From contig CAKVEY010000060.1 in assembly GCA_934746185.1 (NCBI GenBank), positions 1-5,274 of the forward strand: a stretch of DNA of 5,274 bases, in the 5' to 3' direction. A model generated the notes under the pieces. That model saw only the letters and a list, made by a program, of their open reading frames with translations, was not told the DNA's origin and did not search any database. Source of the DNA: an uncultured Clostridia bacterium (GTDB taxonomy: Bacteria > Bacillota > Clostridia > Christensenellales > UBA1242). Shown here one piece after another: positions 4,704 to 5,274 of the stretch. The translations under genes were made by a program, and so were the position numbers. Numbering within the stretch: the first letter of the stretch is position 1; each line of letters starts with the position of its first letter.

Positions 4704-5274
4704 TTATGCTATATTATTACTTACTGTTGTTAAGTTAAAATTATGTTCTTTATAAAATTTGATTATATTTGGCAAGGCTTTTAATGTATGCTCGGTTGGG
4801 TGCATTAAAATAAGGTCGCCATTTTTTGCGTTTTTTGTTGCCCTAGTATAGCAAAGTTCACTATCTTTATCTCGCCAATCTATTGTGTCTTTACTCCACA
4901 TTATCGTTTTATATCCTAAATTGTTTGCTACTTCTAATGTTAAATTGTTATAACTTCCACTAGGTGGAGCAAATAAATTCATATCTATGCCTAAATTTTC
5001 TTTAACAACTTTATGATTTATATAAATTTCTTCTTCGTTTCTCTCTTTGTTTAGATATTTATGGTCTTTGTGATAATAACCGTGATTTCCTATTTCGTGT
5101 CCGTCTTCTTGTATTTGTTTTAATAGTTCTATATTTTTACTTGCCCAACAACCACCTACAAAAAATGTTACTTTTACATCTTCATCTTTAAGAACTTTTA
5201 ACATTGGTTCAACAAATTCTGTTCCCCAATAAACATTTATCATTAAACTTACATTATTTTTTTCAATGTTACCC
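4704..5274 (-). CDS. YlxY-like polysaccharide deacetylase-fold protein, N-terminus outside window
   Basis: The last 189 residues are present; the frame is open to the window edge, so the true start lies beyond it. The Met at 5241-5243 sits inside the first core strand (VSLMINVYWG, residues 8-17 of the partial protein) and is not a plausible start. The NodB-type deacetylase fold is recognisable: VTFFVGGCW (35-43), HEIGNHGYYH (59-68), FAPPSGSYN (101-109), DTIDW (129-133), LILMH (154-158). This pattern, with MINVxWG in place of the usual TFDDGP and FAPPSGS in place of RPPxG, agrees with my memory of Bacillus YlxY, listed as a probable sporulation-associated deacetylase-family protein of unknown role. 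The two Asp of motif 1 (catalytic base and a metal ligand) and the motif 3 Arg are missing, so classical N-deacetylase activity is doubtful; the two metal-binding His of motif 2 are kept. It has its own terminator and is separate from the der operon. Confidence 0.85.
   Translation of the reverse strand, partial: GNIEKNNVSLMINVYWGTEFVEPMLKVLKDEDVKVTFFVGGCWASKNIELLKQIQEDGHEIGNHGYYHKDHKYLNKERNEEEIYINHKVVKENLGIDMNLFAPPSGSYNNLTLEVANNLGYKTIMWSKDTIDWRDKDSELCYTRATKNAKNGDLILMHPTEHTLKALPNIIKFYKEHNFNLTTVSNNIA

Noticed and set aside
5241..5243. ATG as true start of the YlxY-like gene
   Set aside because: The frame stays open to the window edge and the ATG falls inside the conserved first strand of the fold, so the protein must begin further upstream.
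1..5274. CRISPR array, insertion sequence, riboswitch, or alternative genetic code
   Set aside because: No regularly spaced repeats, no transposase fragment or terminal repeats, no long structured leader before any gene; TGA is used as stop and TGG as Trp.

Overview
The window is a very AT-rich stretch from a low-GC Gram-positive lineage, most likely Bacillota (Clostridia-like, or a relative such as RF39-type gut bacteria). Reasons: the base composition, the der-plsY gene pair, a DivIVA-type protein, a YlxY-like deacetylase (a family known from spore-forming Bacillota and their relatives), and good AGGAG-like ribosome binding sites. TGA is used as a stop (ends of der and of the small membrane protein gene) and tryptophan is TGG, so the standard bacterial code applies and this is not a Mycoplasma-type genome. 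The species cannot be named from this sequence.

Layout. At the left edge is the 3' part of a tRNA-Tyr gene on the + strand, followed by its own intrinsic terminator. About 260 bases of AT-rich DNA without a convincing gene follow; they contain an operator-like inverted repeat. Every protein gene lies on the - strand and runs toward the tRNA. In transcription order (right to left) they are a YlxY-like deacetylase-fold gene cut by the window edge, with its own terminator; then an extended -10 promoter driving der, plsY, lgt, a six-helix membrane protein of unknown function and a divIVA-like gene. This last unit ends in a small hairpin plus T-run just after the divIVA-like stop codon.

The five-gene unit is very tight: ATGA start/stop overlaps at der/plsY and membrane protein/divIVA-like, 2 bases between plsY and lgt, and a 23-base overlap between lgt and the membrane protein gene. 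It joins ribosome assembly (Der), the first acylation step of phospholipid synthesis (PlsY), lipoprotein lipidation (Lgt) and a polar or septal scaffold candidate (DivIVA-like). It can be read as a growth and envelope operon.

Nothing here is clearly a new defence or mobile system. The points most worth a second look are the unknown membrane protein coupled to the DivIVA-like gene, a duplicated short motif in the DivIVA-like tail, the cysteine-substituted core loop of Lgt, the missing catalytic aspartates in the YlxY-like protein, the very short leader predicted for der, and the nested inverted repeat between the converging units.
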